A stretch of 64,000 nucleotides of DNA, from positions 35,218 through 99,217 of the forward strand of contig QKWP01000203.1 in the NCBI GenBank assembly GCA_003550325.1, written 5' to 3'. Below, one piece after another: positions 31,646 to 42,545 of this stretch; position 1 is the stretch's first letter, and the number at the start of each line of letters is the position of its first letter. The notes under the pieces were generated by a model. It saw nothing but the letters and a program-made list of their open reading frames with translations. It searched no databases and was not told the origin of the DNA. The translations under genes and the position numbers were made by a program. Source of the DNA: Gigaspora rosea (taxonomy: Eukaryota; Glomeromycota; Glomeromycetes; Diversisporales; Gigasporaceae).

Positions 31646-32741
31646 AGTCATATCTTAAATCTTGCTGTTTAATGTATTTTAAAGATTGCAGGAAATGAAG
31701 TTGAAAGTTGTGTGAATTAATAAAAAGTATTCGAGGATCACGAATGCGTTGTAAAAGGTTAAAGCTATCTAGTGGGTTAAAGCCAGTTCTCAATATAACA
31801 ACACGGTGAAACTCCACCTTTTATATGTGTGAAAGAGCATTAAAGCTACATATTGTGTTGGATGCTATGTCCTTTGCTAATACAGAATTATATCAATATA
31901 TTTTGGCTAATGATGAGTGGAAAAAAATAAAACTTCTTGTTGAAGTTTTATTACCCTTTAAGGATGTGTCCAAGTTTATGTTGTCATTAGAGTATTCAAC
32001 ACTATCATTGGTCGTCCCTCTTTATCATTCATTGCTTGAATCGTTTAAAGAAGCTATACAAAAAGTTAATATGCCAGTATGGCTTAAGCAAGAGTGTGAA
32101 TCGACATCAAATAAATTTCTAGATTATTGCAAAAAAACAAGTGCTTTGCATTTATCATCAGTCGTGCTAGATCCACAAGTTAAAATCCGATATTTTGAAA
32201 GACTTGGATGGCCATCTCAACTTGTCAATCAAGTTAGAGATATTATTAAAGATAAATACAAAGATCAATATGCGCCTCTTCCATATCAGGAAATAGCAAG
32301 CACAACCACAAAACCATCTCAAAGTATAATATCACGAATCTATAAGCGGACATGTATAGAACAGCAAAATGAGTTTGACATATATTTAATGACGCCACTT
32401 GTAGATCAGCATACAGATATTTTAGAATGGTAGTGGGTAAATGAAAGTAGTTACCCTAATCTTGCAAAATTCACTAGGAATTGCCTTCCAATACCTGCTA
32501 CAAGTGTACCAAGCGAGCATGCATTTAGCATTAGTGGCAATATGTTAACTAACAAGTGAAATCGATTGAATGGAAAAACCGTATGTGCAGCAATGTGCCT
32601 AAGATTATGGTAGAGAAAACTTAAAGATTACTAATATTGTAACCATGACAATTGGGGGGTTTTTTTTCTTATTTTTGCCTCCTATAAACGCTTTATTATA
32701 TATTATTATTTTTACGATTTATTCAAATTCTATTTTACATA

Positions 32742-32972
32742 TTAGGCCATACAAAATTGATCAATTGGTTTTCATAACCCGGCCGGGTCAAAATTTGAAA
32801 CTTCTAAAAAATTTTTTTTATATATTTTACTAACCGGGTGGAATTTCAAAAAAAAAAAATTTTAAAATTTTATAAAATTTTATATAAAAAATTTAAAAAA
32901 AAGCCGGCCGGCTAGCCGGGTCAATTAAAAGGTTTTGTGTTATGAAAACCAAGTAATTAAATTTGTATAGCC
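32742..32972. mobile_element. Palindromic MITE with CCGGCCGG
   Basis: TTAGGCCATACAAAATTGAT and ATCAATTTGTATAGCCTTA-like ends are inverted (AGGC(C/T)ATACAAA). Inside, TTGGTTTTCATAAC pairs with TTATGAAAACCAA, and ACCCGGCCGGGT with AGCCGGCCGGCT. Confidence 0.65.
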
Positions 32973-33294
32973 TTATGTATACCTATTACTTACTGGTTTT
33001 CATAAAGCCACATTAAATAGCAAAAAAAAATTTTAAATAAATCGTTTTTTATTTTAAATATAATTTATTAAACCGTATATTAAGTAGTAATGCTTAAATA
33101 AAGGGAGCAAATTAAGCTATAGGTTGCATATTATTAGATCATAACTACAGTATAACGGCATATACAAAATACTATTTTTTGTATTTTAAAATGACAAGTT
33201 ATAAAACTAGTCATAATTATGGTATTTTTAATGCTTCAAATTAAAGAAAATATACTTTATACTTGAACTGGGAGCATTCGATTATGCAACCACA

Positions 33295-33690
33295 ATTCTT
33301 GAATCCAGTCGAATCCGGACTGAATCTGGACCTACACGATACAATTTCAGACTCTAACTTTAGATCTGAATCGGTTTTCGGACCAGACCTGGATCTTTAA
33401 AAATATTCACCTGGTCCAAATCATACAGAACACTAACATCTACACTTTACCTACGACAACAATAGCAACGCCAAACCAACAACGACAATGATGAAAAGAG
33501 GTACCAACAATGATTACACCAATGATGAACAGCGACATTATAAAAATAAAAAAAATGCTGTAAATTAAAAAAAAAAAAGTGTACTTATTTGTTGATCTGT
33601 ATAACAGGTAATCACGGAATCCGACCCAGATCAGAGATCGATTGTGCATGTGACCCAAAAAATCTCACCTACATCCTGGCACTCTTATAT
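33295..33690. repeat. hAT-like terminal region
   Basis: AATCCGGACTGAATCTGGACC and GGTTTTCGGACCAGACCTGG resemble other GTCCGG clusters. A degenerate ACCAACAA(C/T)GA(C/T) minisatellite (33430-33535) follows, and the end 33615-33690 (GTCACATG... to ...CATCCTG) is inverted to 22045-22110. The 72-codon minus frame 33440-33658 is a shadow. Confidence 0.5.
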
Positions 33691-34849
33691 TAAGATTTTC
33701 TTCTTTTTAAACTTTTCTCTTCTAACCTCTCTAGTAGAAAGAGCCTACTAAAGAAAAACTATAACAAGTAAAGAAAAAATATATAAAGAAGAGAATAAAA
33801 TAGAGGATATCAACTACTACCTAAATGACAAATCAAATTTGACAAAAATATAAAATAAAAAGAAAAAAGCAAAAAGAAAAAAATATGATAGCACTATTAA
33901 TAACTGTGCAAGACTATAAAAATTATATAGTATTGTACAAGAAAACACTTTAAACCAACTACTATATGTATATCAAAAGAAAAAAATTTAAACATTTAAA
34001 AAATGTTCTAGTAAAAAATTTTATTATATTATCTCTCCTAACCTCTAATATGTTCTTTTTGTTTATTATATATGCGAAAATCGACCTTATTCATGATGTC
34101 AATTTCAATTCAAAGATGCATTTCCAATTTGAAAGGAGTAAATACTGCTAATCTTTTAAAAAGGGAAACCAAAATATTTACTTTTTTTGAAATTTCAAAA
34201 AGACCAAAGAGGTGCAAGAAAGAAGTACCAAATCTAAAGTAGTAAAATTTTATGAAAAATTTTTTTTTGCTAGAAAAAAGGAGTTTCTTAGTTAAAAATT
34301 TCAGTTATTATAATATTTTTGAAGATAGTGTTTTTTGCTTTATTTTTATATTATATATTAGGTATAATATTATATTTAATCTTGATTCTTATTGGCATGG
34401 AACTATGATACTAGTAACAAATAGATTTACTCAAATTTTAAAATATTAACTAATCAATATTTAGTATTTTGGTTTAAATTTAGCTTTTTTAAAAAGTTGT
34501 TGATTTAAAATATTCTGTATTATAAAAACTTCGTATTTTATAATAAGAGCTATGTTATTTATCATCTGATTTTTTTATTAGCAGTTTACTCTACCTTTAA
34601 TTATAAAAAAATATCAGTTTTTATATGTAATTTTCAAAATTTTGACTCTCTTCTTCCCTAAAAAATTATCTAATATTTGATATCTTTTTAAGTTCTATAA
34701 ATTGCAAAGTACAGTAGATAACAAAAGTAATATCTAATCTGTACATTAAAGTATGTAAGTAAAAACATAGTTGTACTTACTCTTTTTGATATTTTTCAAG
34801 ACAAATTTTTTTTTTTACATTCTTTTTTTGACTTTTAAATAAGTGCTAA
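33691..34849. other. AT-rich interval, no supported gene
   Basis: Frames 33966-34151 and 34252-34449 are hydrophobic AT-driven readings without a domain. No repeat partner seen. Confidence 0.4.
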
Positions 34850-35870
34850 GGGAGTTGCAATAAATTACATGATTAGGGTTTAGATAGGTCCTGACCCCCT
34901 AGTGATAGGACTATTGACCAATCAAATTTTATAATATTTAAAAAATCTCAAAAACGTCTTTAGCCTGAAAATAAACTACCTTACAATCGACAAAAGTCGC
35001 TACATAGTAAAGTCTAAAATTTACTAAGCAAATCGATTAAAATCGATTAAGTAACCTTATTTAGCAGGTCAAATACACCTACCACAAAACTTTTATAAGC
35101 ATTAGAGAATTTTTTATTAATTGACTTTTGATTTTACGTTCGACAGAAAAATTAAAATTTTTTAAAAAAATATATTTGCTCCACAATTGACAAATATCGC
35201 TACAAAGTAAAGTCTAAATTTTACTAAGCAAATCGATTAAAATCGATTAAGTAACCTTATTTAGCAGGTCAAAATATACTTACTACAAAATTTTTATAAG
35301 TCTTGGAGAATTTTTTATTAATTGACTTTTGATTTTTACGTTTGATGAAAAAATTAAAGTTTTTTAAAAAAATATATTAGCCCCACAATCGACAAACGTT
35401 GCTACATAGTAAAGTCTAAATTTTACTAAGCAAATCGATTAAAAAACCTTATTTAGCAGGTCAAAATACACTACTATTAAATTTTCATAAGTATTAGAGA
35501 ACTTTTTATTAATTGACTTTTGATTTTTACGTTTGACAGAAAAATAAAATTTTTTAAAAAAATATATTTGACGAACACTTCAATATTATTGGCTATTAGG
35601 TTTAGGCCGCAGATAAGTATTTAGGTTTACTTAGATATATGTCTGAGTTTTTATTCTTAGCATCAGATTTAAAAAAATGAAATTTCTTTCTGTATTGTAA
35701 AAAGTTTCTATTAAATTTAATAAAGATAAAAGCAAGGTCTCACCTTAACATTTAAAAAAAAATATATATATATTATTGGCTATTTAGACTATATATATAT
35801 ATAGGACATGATAGATGGTGAACCCCCCTAGGAAATTACGTGATTTACTGCACTTCTCTAAAATAAAAAA
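34850..35870. mobile_element. MITE family 'AATTACATGATTAGGG', copy 1
   Basis: Its left part (AATTACATGATTAGGGTTTA, GGTCCTGACCCCCTAGTGATAGGACTATTGACCAATC) and right part (TAGGACATGATAGATGG, ATTACGTGATTTACTGCACTTCTCT) recur inverted at 54165-55115. It contains the triple tandem repeat at 34980-35575 and a retroelement-like 3' end (AGCAAGGTCTCACCTTAAC) near 35732. Confidence 0.6.
34980..35575. repeat. Three tandem units of about 200 bp
   Basis: Units from about 34980, 35180 and 35382 share CTACA(T/A)AGTAAAGTCTAAA, TTTACTAAGCAAATCGATTA, CCTTATTTAGCAGGTCAAA and TTATTAATTGACTTTTGAT. A single inverted unit is in 54285-54660. Confidence 0.8.
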
Positions 35871-36171
35871 CAAAAATTTACTATAAATTCACTTTAAGAT
35901 ATTGCATACCTAATACTGTAATAGCCTGCAAAAAGTGAAAAAATAAATTTTTTACTATTGTTTAGATGTTTTTTGCTTTTTAAGAAGCAAAAAAAATATA
36001 TATATACACTATAAAAAAAGCAATAAAAGAATAATACATGCTATTGCATGACTTCAACTACAATCTGGAACTTGTACAATTTGTTGTTTATAGTTAAGTT
36101 CTTGTATTGCTTCATAATTAAGTTTTTTGTAGTAATAAAAAGCTCATATTTATAAAAGATGTTGATAAAGC

Positions 36172-36480
36172 ACACCACTGGTGTTCAACACCACATGTGT
36201 TTTGGTCAATCAAAATTCATAAAATTTGTGTAATATGAAAATCAGGTATAACCCGAATTTTTCAAAAAAATGTGTTTTTTTTAAAAAATTGTCTATATCA
36301 AAAAATTCTATTTAAGAAACCTATTTTAACATTCTAACAAAAAAAATTTCTTGCAAAATTTTGGTATATACTAATACTAACCCAAACCTTAACATGATCT
36401 CTAACCCTAACCCTAATGGCAAAAAAATTTTTTGCATATTATATAATTTGTATTTACTGGTGTTGAACACTACTGGTGTA
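36172..36480. mobile_element. MITE with ACACCACTGGTGTTCAACACCA termini
   Basis: Ends ACACCACTGGTGTTCAACACCA and TGGTGTTGAACACTACTGGTGT are inverted over 22 bp with two mismatches. The interior includes CTAACCCTAACCCTAA, only two telomere-like units, so it is not a telomere. Confidence 0.7.
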
Positions 36481-36489
36481 ATATATACA

Positions 36490-37295
36490 TATTGTTTATA
36501 AATTATAATATAACTATATATTACATTTTATATTAAAAAAAAAAATAGAAATATTTACAAGTAAGGGCATAGCATTTTTTGATAAAACAAAAAAAAAAGC
36601 AAACAAGTAAACCTGAAGTACTAGAGTATATTATTATGCAATGAAAAAAAAAGGCGATGTTAAGTTTTTAAGTAGATAGGACTTGGTAATGGTTTGGAGT
36701 AGTTTGCAAGTATAATTAAAAATTCATTAATATTTAATTTGAATTTAATAAAAAAAAAATAAAATTTTTTATAATAAGGGTCTTAAAGACTATATTTTTC
36801 TGTTTTGTGTTTTATTTGTTTGTTAGTTGAAGTAAATATAATTCTTTAATATGATAGTTGTCATTTTTGTATTATTAGAAAAGCTACAAAATTGGTCAAA
36901 ATTAAAAAAAATTGAATTATAATGTAAATAAAGGAAGACCCTCCGATCTAAACATTAAAAACAATTAGAAAGCATTAAAGAATGATATCCGAAAGTTTAA
37001 AAGCCTTTAAAAAAGCATAAACAATCTTAAAACCGGGTTTAAAAAAAGGATACAAAAACCTTAATAAGTTCATTCTTCGGGTGGTTTTGGGCCCAATATC
37101 AGGAAGAATCGAATAATATTGAATGCAACGTGCGTTCAATAATGTATTGGTTAATAAAAATAATTTTTTGCAAAAAATAGAATAACTCATAAATCGTCAT
37201 TTTATTAAATTACTTTTGTTGCCTACTGTACTTTTTAAAAATATTATTTTTAAAAAAATTAATACAGTATTTAATGTTGTATTATATTTACCATA
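36490..37295. other. AT-rich interval, no gene seen
   Basis: A 71-codon minus frame (36975-37190) has no domain or repeat context I can support. Confidence 0.35.
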
Positions 37296-37392
37296 AGGCC
37301 AGACCAACTGGATTCTGTGGTTTACATTACCCCCCTCCCTTTCGGAGGGGAGAGGGGGGTAATGTAAACCACAGAATCCAGTTGGTCTGACC
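37296..37392. mobile_element. Near-perfect 97-bp hairpin with G/C-rich core
   Basis: AGACCAACTGGATTCTGTGG and TTTACATTACCCCCCT pair exactly with AGGGGGGTAATGTAAA and CCACAGAATCCAGTTGGTCT around TCCCTTTCGGAGGGGAG. The near-identity of the arms points to a young foldback MITE or a processed small-RNA-like hairpin. Confidence 0.75.
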
Positions 37393-37878
37393 TAAGCTGC
37401 CGTATAAAAGATCCGGGCCTCTTACACCCCACCAAAATTAAAACCTAATATTAGACTCCGGATCTAATACATGGTGGAAAGTTTGTACCTTTGGAAAGAA
37501 AATTTAAAAAGCATGCATATTTTTCATTCATAGTAGCAGCCTAGATATTTTTTTTAAAAAAAACCGCATTTGGTTATTGGATTTTGGGGTCTTGTATACG
37601 GCAGTTTACGGTAGTATATACTGTTATAATTTTTATTTTTTTTTTAAAAAAAGATACAAATATAGGATTAGAATAAAAAATATATTCGTTAAAGCTAGTT
37701 ATGTAGTGATAGTGCTAATACTATTTTAGATACTAGAAATAGCTGGAAACTCTAAGTGGAGCAGGCTAGGCTGTTAATGTAGACAATTTGCAAACACCTA
37801 GTCTCTGAGGTGATAGCTACCAAGTGTGCAAAAGAACACGTATATGTATAGATATGATTATATGTATATATCATTACG

Positions 37879-38034
37879 ATGTTAATAAAAACTTTTTTTG
37901 GAACTTTGGATACACCAAATGTGAAAAATGAATTCTATCTATTTTGTTCAATTGATTCAGCCCCTTATGCACATCATATATTTAGCAACACTAATCAGAG
38001 GTTATATGGACTAATGATAACAGATAACAATTAA
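37879..38034 (+). CDS. Short ORF, protein-like, unknown
   Basis: ATG 37879 opens 51 codons ending in TAA at 38032-38034: 'MLIKTFFGTLDTPNVKNEF', 'YLFCSIDSAPYAHHIFSN', 'NQRLYGLMITDNN'. Residue composition is balanced (Pro, Ala, Ser, Asp, His) and unlike the AT-driven frames around it, in a stretch with no repeat. It may be a complete small protein or the 5' exon of a gene continuing downstream. It would be convergent with the minus-strand exons ending at 38316. No domain recognised. Confidence 0.4.
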   Translation: MLIKTFFGTLDTPNVKNEFYLFCSIDSAPYAHHIFSNTNQRLYGLMITDNN

Positions 38035-38315
38035 GTCGACTGGTGAAATGCGTACATATGTATAATACGTACGTACGTATGAGTAATATTGTAGGTACAT
38101 ACTCAGAAAGATAAGCTATCCTAACATCAGATACCCTACGAAAATCGATAGTAATAATGAAACAACAGGCATGGCGCTGAATTTTTATAATTACAATCAA
38201 TATAAAATTTAAATGATTAACAGTTAAGAGATTATAATGATGACTATAATAATATTCTTTATTATTCCTGATTATAATGCATAAAAGATATGAAATAAAT
38301 ACAAAGAAATAGATT

Positions 38316-38831
38316 TCAAACAACAAGAGGGGCGCATTCTTCAGGCTCATGTGCAAGGAAGGTATATTCCAAATCTTCGACTTAAATTGAAACAATACCA
38401 AAATAGCAAATCCACGAACAACCACATTCAAACCAAATTCGTGGAACGAACAAAACAGGCTTACGAATATTTGGAGATTTTTATAATGATTTTCGGGACA
38501 TGTGAATGGAACATCTTCAATTTCACCATTAATTACAATCGTATAAATGACTGTTTTGTTTTACAAGAATCATTATAGTTAGGATGTATGGTTAAATAGG
38601 AATTAAAATCACATGTAGGCATGCGTTGCTTACTTGCAATAATCGTCCAGTATACAAGCACGAAACTTTAGGAGAATAATAACGATCACAGTAACGAATT
38701 TTCGATTGATATGATAAAAAAAAAATAATAATAATAAAAGATAAATACATCAATTCTTTATTGAATTTTGCCGCAAGATGTTTTATCCGATGGCCAATCC
38801 AGTTACGATCAATGTACCTTATTTTAGAATA
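38316..38831 (-). CDS. Multi-exon membrane-protein gene (partial), unknown
   Basis: Four proposed exons on the minus strand: 38749-38831 ('RYIDRNWIGHRIKHLAAKF'), 38634-38665, 38465-38550 and 38316-38380. Between the second and third is an 83-bp intron with donor GTAAGC, branch CCTAACT and acceptor AACAG; its junction puts 'FVLVYWTIIAIIYTIVI' (a transmembrane helix) in frame with 'NGEIEDVPFTCPENHYKNL'. The next donor is GTAAGC at 38464. The last exon reads 'EDLEYTFLAHEPEECAPLVV' and then TGA at 38316-38318. Its phase does not fit the best donor exactly, so one boundary or base is uncertain. Upstream exons are not settled; the frame 39004-39198 is a candidate. Family not recognised. Confidence 0.45.
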
Positions 38832-39003
38832 CTATGCATGAGATCGAACACGATTTATTATGAGTTCCCAATTAACGTTGCCGCCAAATAACTATTATAA
38901 AATATATATAGATTTTTAATTCTTTTTTTTTATATACCCGATATATAGATATACGTATGTGTAAATATTGGACGTTGGCTTTTCTTACAAATATTTAAAA
39001 ACA

Positions 39004-39198
39004 TTATACTTGACGATTTCTAAAAAAAAAAAAGTTTTTTCTAATATTAATATACATTCTTGAAAATGTTAAGAATCGCATTAACCTACCTAAAATCGGA
39101 CAAAGGAGTATCAAAATTACTAAAGGAATCCCTAATACTGCATTTTCATAACGATAGTCATTATGATAAAATATGAAGTTTGATATTTCAGAAAACAC
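39004..39198 (-). CDS. Possible upstream membrane exon
   Basis: The minus-strand frame carries 'NDYRYENAVLGIPLVILILL' followed by 'CPILG', a hydrophobic helix after a polar segment, then degenerates into Phe/Asn runs encoded by poly(A/T). Only the first two thirds look coding. It could be part of the gene at 38316-38831, with GTAGGT at about 39089 or GTATAT at about 39055 as donor. Weak. Confidence 0.25.
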   Translation of the reverse strand: MFSEISNFIFYHNDYRYENAVLGIPLVILILLCPILGRLMRFLTFSRMYINIRKNFFFFRNRQV

Positions 39199-39639
39199 AA
39201 GTTATAAATTCATTAAATGTTTTAGCACGACTTTGTCGTCATCTCCTTTACATGAATGATTAAAGATTACACTTTAAATAAATCAATGTTTTTGATATAT
39301 TATTTTTTTTTGATTTACATCATATTTTATTACAAATGAATCAAAACGTTATTCTACAATTCAAATTTTTTGTTGCAATATTAGTAAATATTTATATTGG
39401 TTTGCAAATAACATACAGTATTACATGGTCAATATTTCATATCTCTATTATTAGCTGTTAGAGAGATTTTGGCAAATAAATCAAGTAAATCTTATTTCTA
39501 CTATGCGAATTATATAGTTTACCTTGCCAAAACCTATATGCATGATAGAAGATATCAGGTTTAAAGAGGTTAAAATAACTATATTAGAAACAGACATGGT
39601 GGATTGATTTTTTATCAGTTTTTTAACAGATTATTTGTT
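39199..39639. other. Intergenic region downstream of the CinA-like gene
   Basis: AT-rich, presumably 3' flank of the minus-strand gene; no repeat or hairpin identified. Confidence 0.4.
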
Positions 39640-40149
39640 TTATGGTAAATCGTTAACGATAACGAAACTTTCTAACAGTTCAAGAGCTCGTCTAGCAAAT
39701 AGTAATTTTGTCTCTTTTCTTGAAAGTTGAGGAGGTGCATCTACTCGTTCAACAAATGTTGGATTACAGTTTGATGCTATTCCGATCCAACAAACCCCTC
39801 CAAAATTTCTATTTTCTTCGTCTCTTTCTGCAAGCCCTGTGGTGGCAACACAAATTGTATGTTTGGAACGTGCTTTTGAGGATTTTTGTAATTCAATAAG
39901 TCCATTTTCAGCCAAAGAGAACGCTGTTTCTTGTGATGCCGCTCCATAAGACTCAAGTATAGATGGTAAAACTCCCAGCGCTATTTTAGCTTCATTATCA
40001 TAAACTACTCGGCCTCCCCAAAATACTTTGCTTGATCCTGAAACGTCTGTAATAAGATTTGCAACAAGTCCTCCGGTACAAGATTCGATGGAAGTGACGA
40101 GATAACTAGATTTTTTAAGTTTTTGAACAAGGTTTTGCATATTTCCCAT
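39640..40149 (-). CDS. CinA/PncC-type nicotinamide-nucleotide amidase
   Basis: A complete intronless frame of 169 residues, the usual length of stand-alone CinA C-terminal-domain proteins (about 160-170). The family deamidates nicotinamide mononucleotide to nicotinate mononucleotide in pyridine-nucleotide salvage. Signatures seen are 'SIESCTGGLVANLIT' (20-34), 'SGSSKVFWGGRVVYDNEAK' (37-55) with the conserved GG.V.Y.N..K pattern, and 'TTGLAERD...NFGGVCWIG' (103-123), where bacterial members usually have TG.AGP...GG. The N-terminal MoCo-binding-like domain of bacterial CinA is absent. ATG 40147 is chosen; a second in-frame Met lies three codons later. No signal peptide. It is the best-preserved gene in the window and lies in a repeat-poor interval. 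Confidence 0.92.
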   Translation of the reverse strand: MGNMQNLVQKLKKSSYLVTSIESCTGGLVANLITDVSGSSKVFWGGRVVYDNEAKIALGVLPSILESYGAASQETAFSLAENGLIELQKSSKARSKHTICVATTGLAERDEENRNFGGVCWIGIASNCNPTFVERVDAPPQLSRKETKLLFARRALELLESFVIVNDLP

Positions 40150-40374
40150 TATTTTTATTTATTTTTCTATAAATCTATGACCACTTTTTTTAATAATTTT
40201 ACTCTGTTTTACGCTTGGGAATCGCCTCCTATTTATAAGTCTATTGTTAACAATCGTGATCTGCGATGAACGGTTCAGCTGTCGTGCTAGTGTTAATCTT
40301 CAATTAATTACAGTATATTAATCGGATCATCATTAGTTCTTCATTCAGAATTTGGATGCCCAATACTGTGCCGT

Positions 40375-40478
40375 ATGGTATTTCGGAGGACTTTTCCTAT
40401 TATCGTACATAGAATTCAGAGGCTGTATGGTATTTCGGAGGACTTTTCCTATTATCGTACATAGAATTCAGAGGCTGT
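40375..40478. repeat. Perfect 52-bp tandem duplication
   Basis: The unit ATGGTATTTCGGAGGACTTT...AGAGGCTGT occurs at 40375-40426 and 40427-40478 without a mismatch. It lies 225 bp upstream of the CinA-like gene, so it could affect its promoter; a recent duplication or an assembly artefact are alternatives. Confidence 0.85.
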
Positions 40479-41660
40479 TTATGTAGTACATATTATTACC
40501 TCAGCTCACTCTTCAAGTTTTATAGACGCAAACTATACCTATGTCATACATTCATGATTGTAATACAATTGTGAACAATTTAAGTAAATTTTAAGTTAAA
40601 TCTGTTTGTTATCGGTGGTTAACCCAACCAGATCATGTAATTTAATACTTCAATTTTTAAATTTTTAATATATAATTTATATTTAAATGTTTATATAAAA
40701 CTAACTTTTTATGCTTTACAGCTGTTTTCATCTGTTTTCATAATTCTTGGAACACATGATAAAAAATTTACCAGAAGATATATTGGTTGATAAGAGCAGT
40801 CTTTCTATAAATTTCCGTACATTCTAAACATATCAAACGTTCGAATATATAATGTTGACATAATCATTATAATGATCTATAAAAAAAATCATTATGCTAC
40901 AAAAAATACTGATTATGCTGATAGCCGAATCGGCTGACGGATTTGCCCAAATTAGGATTTAAAACCATTTTCAAGATCCTTCCTGAAATAGTGGACCACT
41001 ATGAATTAATTAAATGTGGTTTTTTGTCAAATAGAAGACTGCCTTTTATAAATAAAAGTGTGTATGCACTTTAAATTTTTCTTTTCATAATATAATCTCT
41101 GGGCATGTACAAGGCCCGGGGTTTACTAAGTGGCTTAAAAATTGGTAGAAAATAACAGACTTGGGTCTTGTATATGTATATTTATAGGGGCTTACTAATC
41201 TTACTATAAAATTGATTAATAGCACGCTGGTTGAAAAAGACCTCCACAGATACAAATAGTTAGTGCTTAGAAGAAATTGGTAGCATTTTGTGGTATGCTT
41301 GATTGCTTTTTATATAAATTTTGAATTAGTTTTATTGCTTATATTTTGTATTGATATTCTCTAGTTTAACTTTTTTTAGAAAATTTTAGATATTGTTTTT
41401 TTTTAACTGATTGTAAAAAAAAAGATACTTTTAAATACTAGTAAAAATGGTAAAGATAAAAACAAGCAGCATTTTGGAGTAGTACAAGTGCAGCACAAGT
41501 ACAATAATACTTCAAATTTTTTTTGCTAGTTGAACAACCAACAAATATATTTGTAATAAAATGAATAACAATTAAAAAAGAACATATCAAATTGCATATT
41601 ATGCAATTAAATTTGAAAATATTCTAAATAAATTGATTTTAATTTTGTTATTATAATTAA
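40479..41660. other. AT-rich interval with one possible splice acceptor
   Basis: AAAACTAACTTTTTATGCTTTACAG at about 40700-40720 looks like an intron 3' end, followed by an open frame 'LFSSVFIILGTHDKKF'. No upstream exon could be linked. Otherwise nothing seen. Confidence 0.3.
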
Positions 41661-41662
41661 TT

Positions 41663-41729
41663 AAAGTTTTGAAAACAGAAGCAAAACCTCACCTTAACAA
41701 AAAAAAAAAAAAAAAAAAGTTTTGAAAAC
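41663..41729 (+). mobile_element. 39-bp truncated retrotransposon 3' end with 14-bp TSD
   Basis: AGAAGCAAAACCTCACCTTAAC plus an A run (41677-41715) is bordered by the perfect duplication AAAGTTTTGAAAAC at 41663-41676 and 41716-41729. The same tail motif occurs near 35732 (AAGCAAGGTCTCACCTTAAC), identifying the 3' end of a LINE- or SINE-type family. Confidence 0.8.
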
Positions 41730-42540
41730 TTTAATAAAGATATGTATACTACTTGAAAGTTTTATTATTTAGCACTATTAATGCTTTTTTTCATTTTTTT
41801 AAACTACTATTTAAAATCATTTATTTACAAAAAAGTAATTTTTCTAAAATGAATTGACTTAAAACTACATACAGCTTAATTGTTAAAGAGTTATATATTT
41901 CTTATATATATATATCTAAAAATCTTAATTTAATACCAGTATCTGAAATCCAATTTTTAAATTAGTTGCGGGCTGCAGATTATAAGAATTTATAAAAATT
42001 TAGTTGCACATATAAACATTTAATCAAAATTTATAAGTAAAATTTGCAAATTTATGTGTGAAATTTGCATATGCACTTCAGATTTTGGTTGCAGAAATTT
42101 AAAATTTGTTGTAGTTTACAGACTTTGCAATCCAATTTTAGACACTTAATACTAACAAAAAAATACAAAAAATTATTAATTTATATTATTAATAAAACCA
42201 AAAAAAATAAAATAAAAATAAAATAAAATATATTATTATAAGGATTTCTATATTTATTTATAATTAAATTGTTTTTGATTTTATAATAAAATCAAATTTG
42301 TAGTGGATTTATTGCTTTAAAAGATCTTGTATATGTATATTTAAAGTAATTTAAACAAGAATAATTAGATATTTTCAAACTAACTATATAAATAAAAAAT
42401 ATAATTCATAATTGATTTAATTCTTTGTGAATCTACTAAGCATTATATATTTTATAAATATTTAAAATTTCAATTTAACAAAAAAGCCTATTTTATTAAT
42501 ATATATATACAAAAAAATATTTATATTTATTTTAAATAAA
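41730..42540. other. AT-rich interval, no gene seen
   Basis: A run of (AATAAA)-like words at 42205-42235; otherwise no structure recognised. Confidence 0.4.
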
Positions 42541-42545
42541 TATAC

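Larger units (their letters stand above)
29306..32613 (+). pseudogene. hAT-family transposase, decayed and interrupted
   Basis: The start is ATG 29306 ('MSTEPYSQDDFEERELPSL'). A BED-type zinc-finger remnant follows ('SIVWKYFEKGKG', then after a frameshift 'YNNGITSNLLRHLRKHKDK'; the Cys pair is lost). The middle has 'AITTNIWTTSNYEKSFWLS', 'LITCDNASANMKFVRDF' and 'SHILNLAV'. 'TR-stop-NSTFYM' corresponds to the conserved TRWNST, with TGA at 31807. The C-terminal hAT dimerisation region is clear ('YPNLAKF', 'IPATSVPSEHAFSISG', ending 'CLRLW'), with a TAG at 32431 and TGA for Arg near 32557. Cut-and-paste transposition is lost: frameshifts, stops, and insertions at 29369-29654 and about 30552-31645. 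It could be the relative that mobilised the hAT-like MITEs around it, but no TIR was matched to it. Confidence 0.85.

Noticed and set aside
33440..33658. 72-codon minus-strand ORF as a gene
   Set aside because: It overlaps a degenerate ACCAACAAYGAC repeat within a hAT-like end; no domain.
22045..33690. A single 11.6-kb hAT element bounded by the inverted CAGGAT... ends
   Set aside because: The 8-bp flanks differ (GACAAATA against GCACTCTT) and several independent elements lie between; two separate elements are simpler.
36380..36420. CTAACCCTAACCCTAA as a telomere
   Set aside because: Only about two units, inside a MITE with clear inverted ends; no array.
37991..38431. 146-codon minus-strand ORF
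   Set aside because: It runs through a probable intron, and its C-terminal two thirds are AT-driven; the exon reading ending at 38316 has much more protein-like composition.
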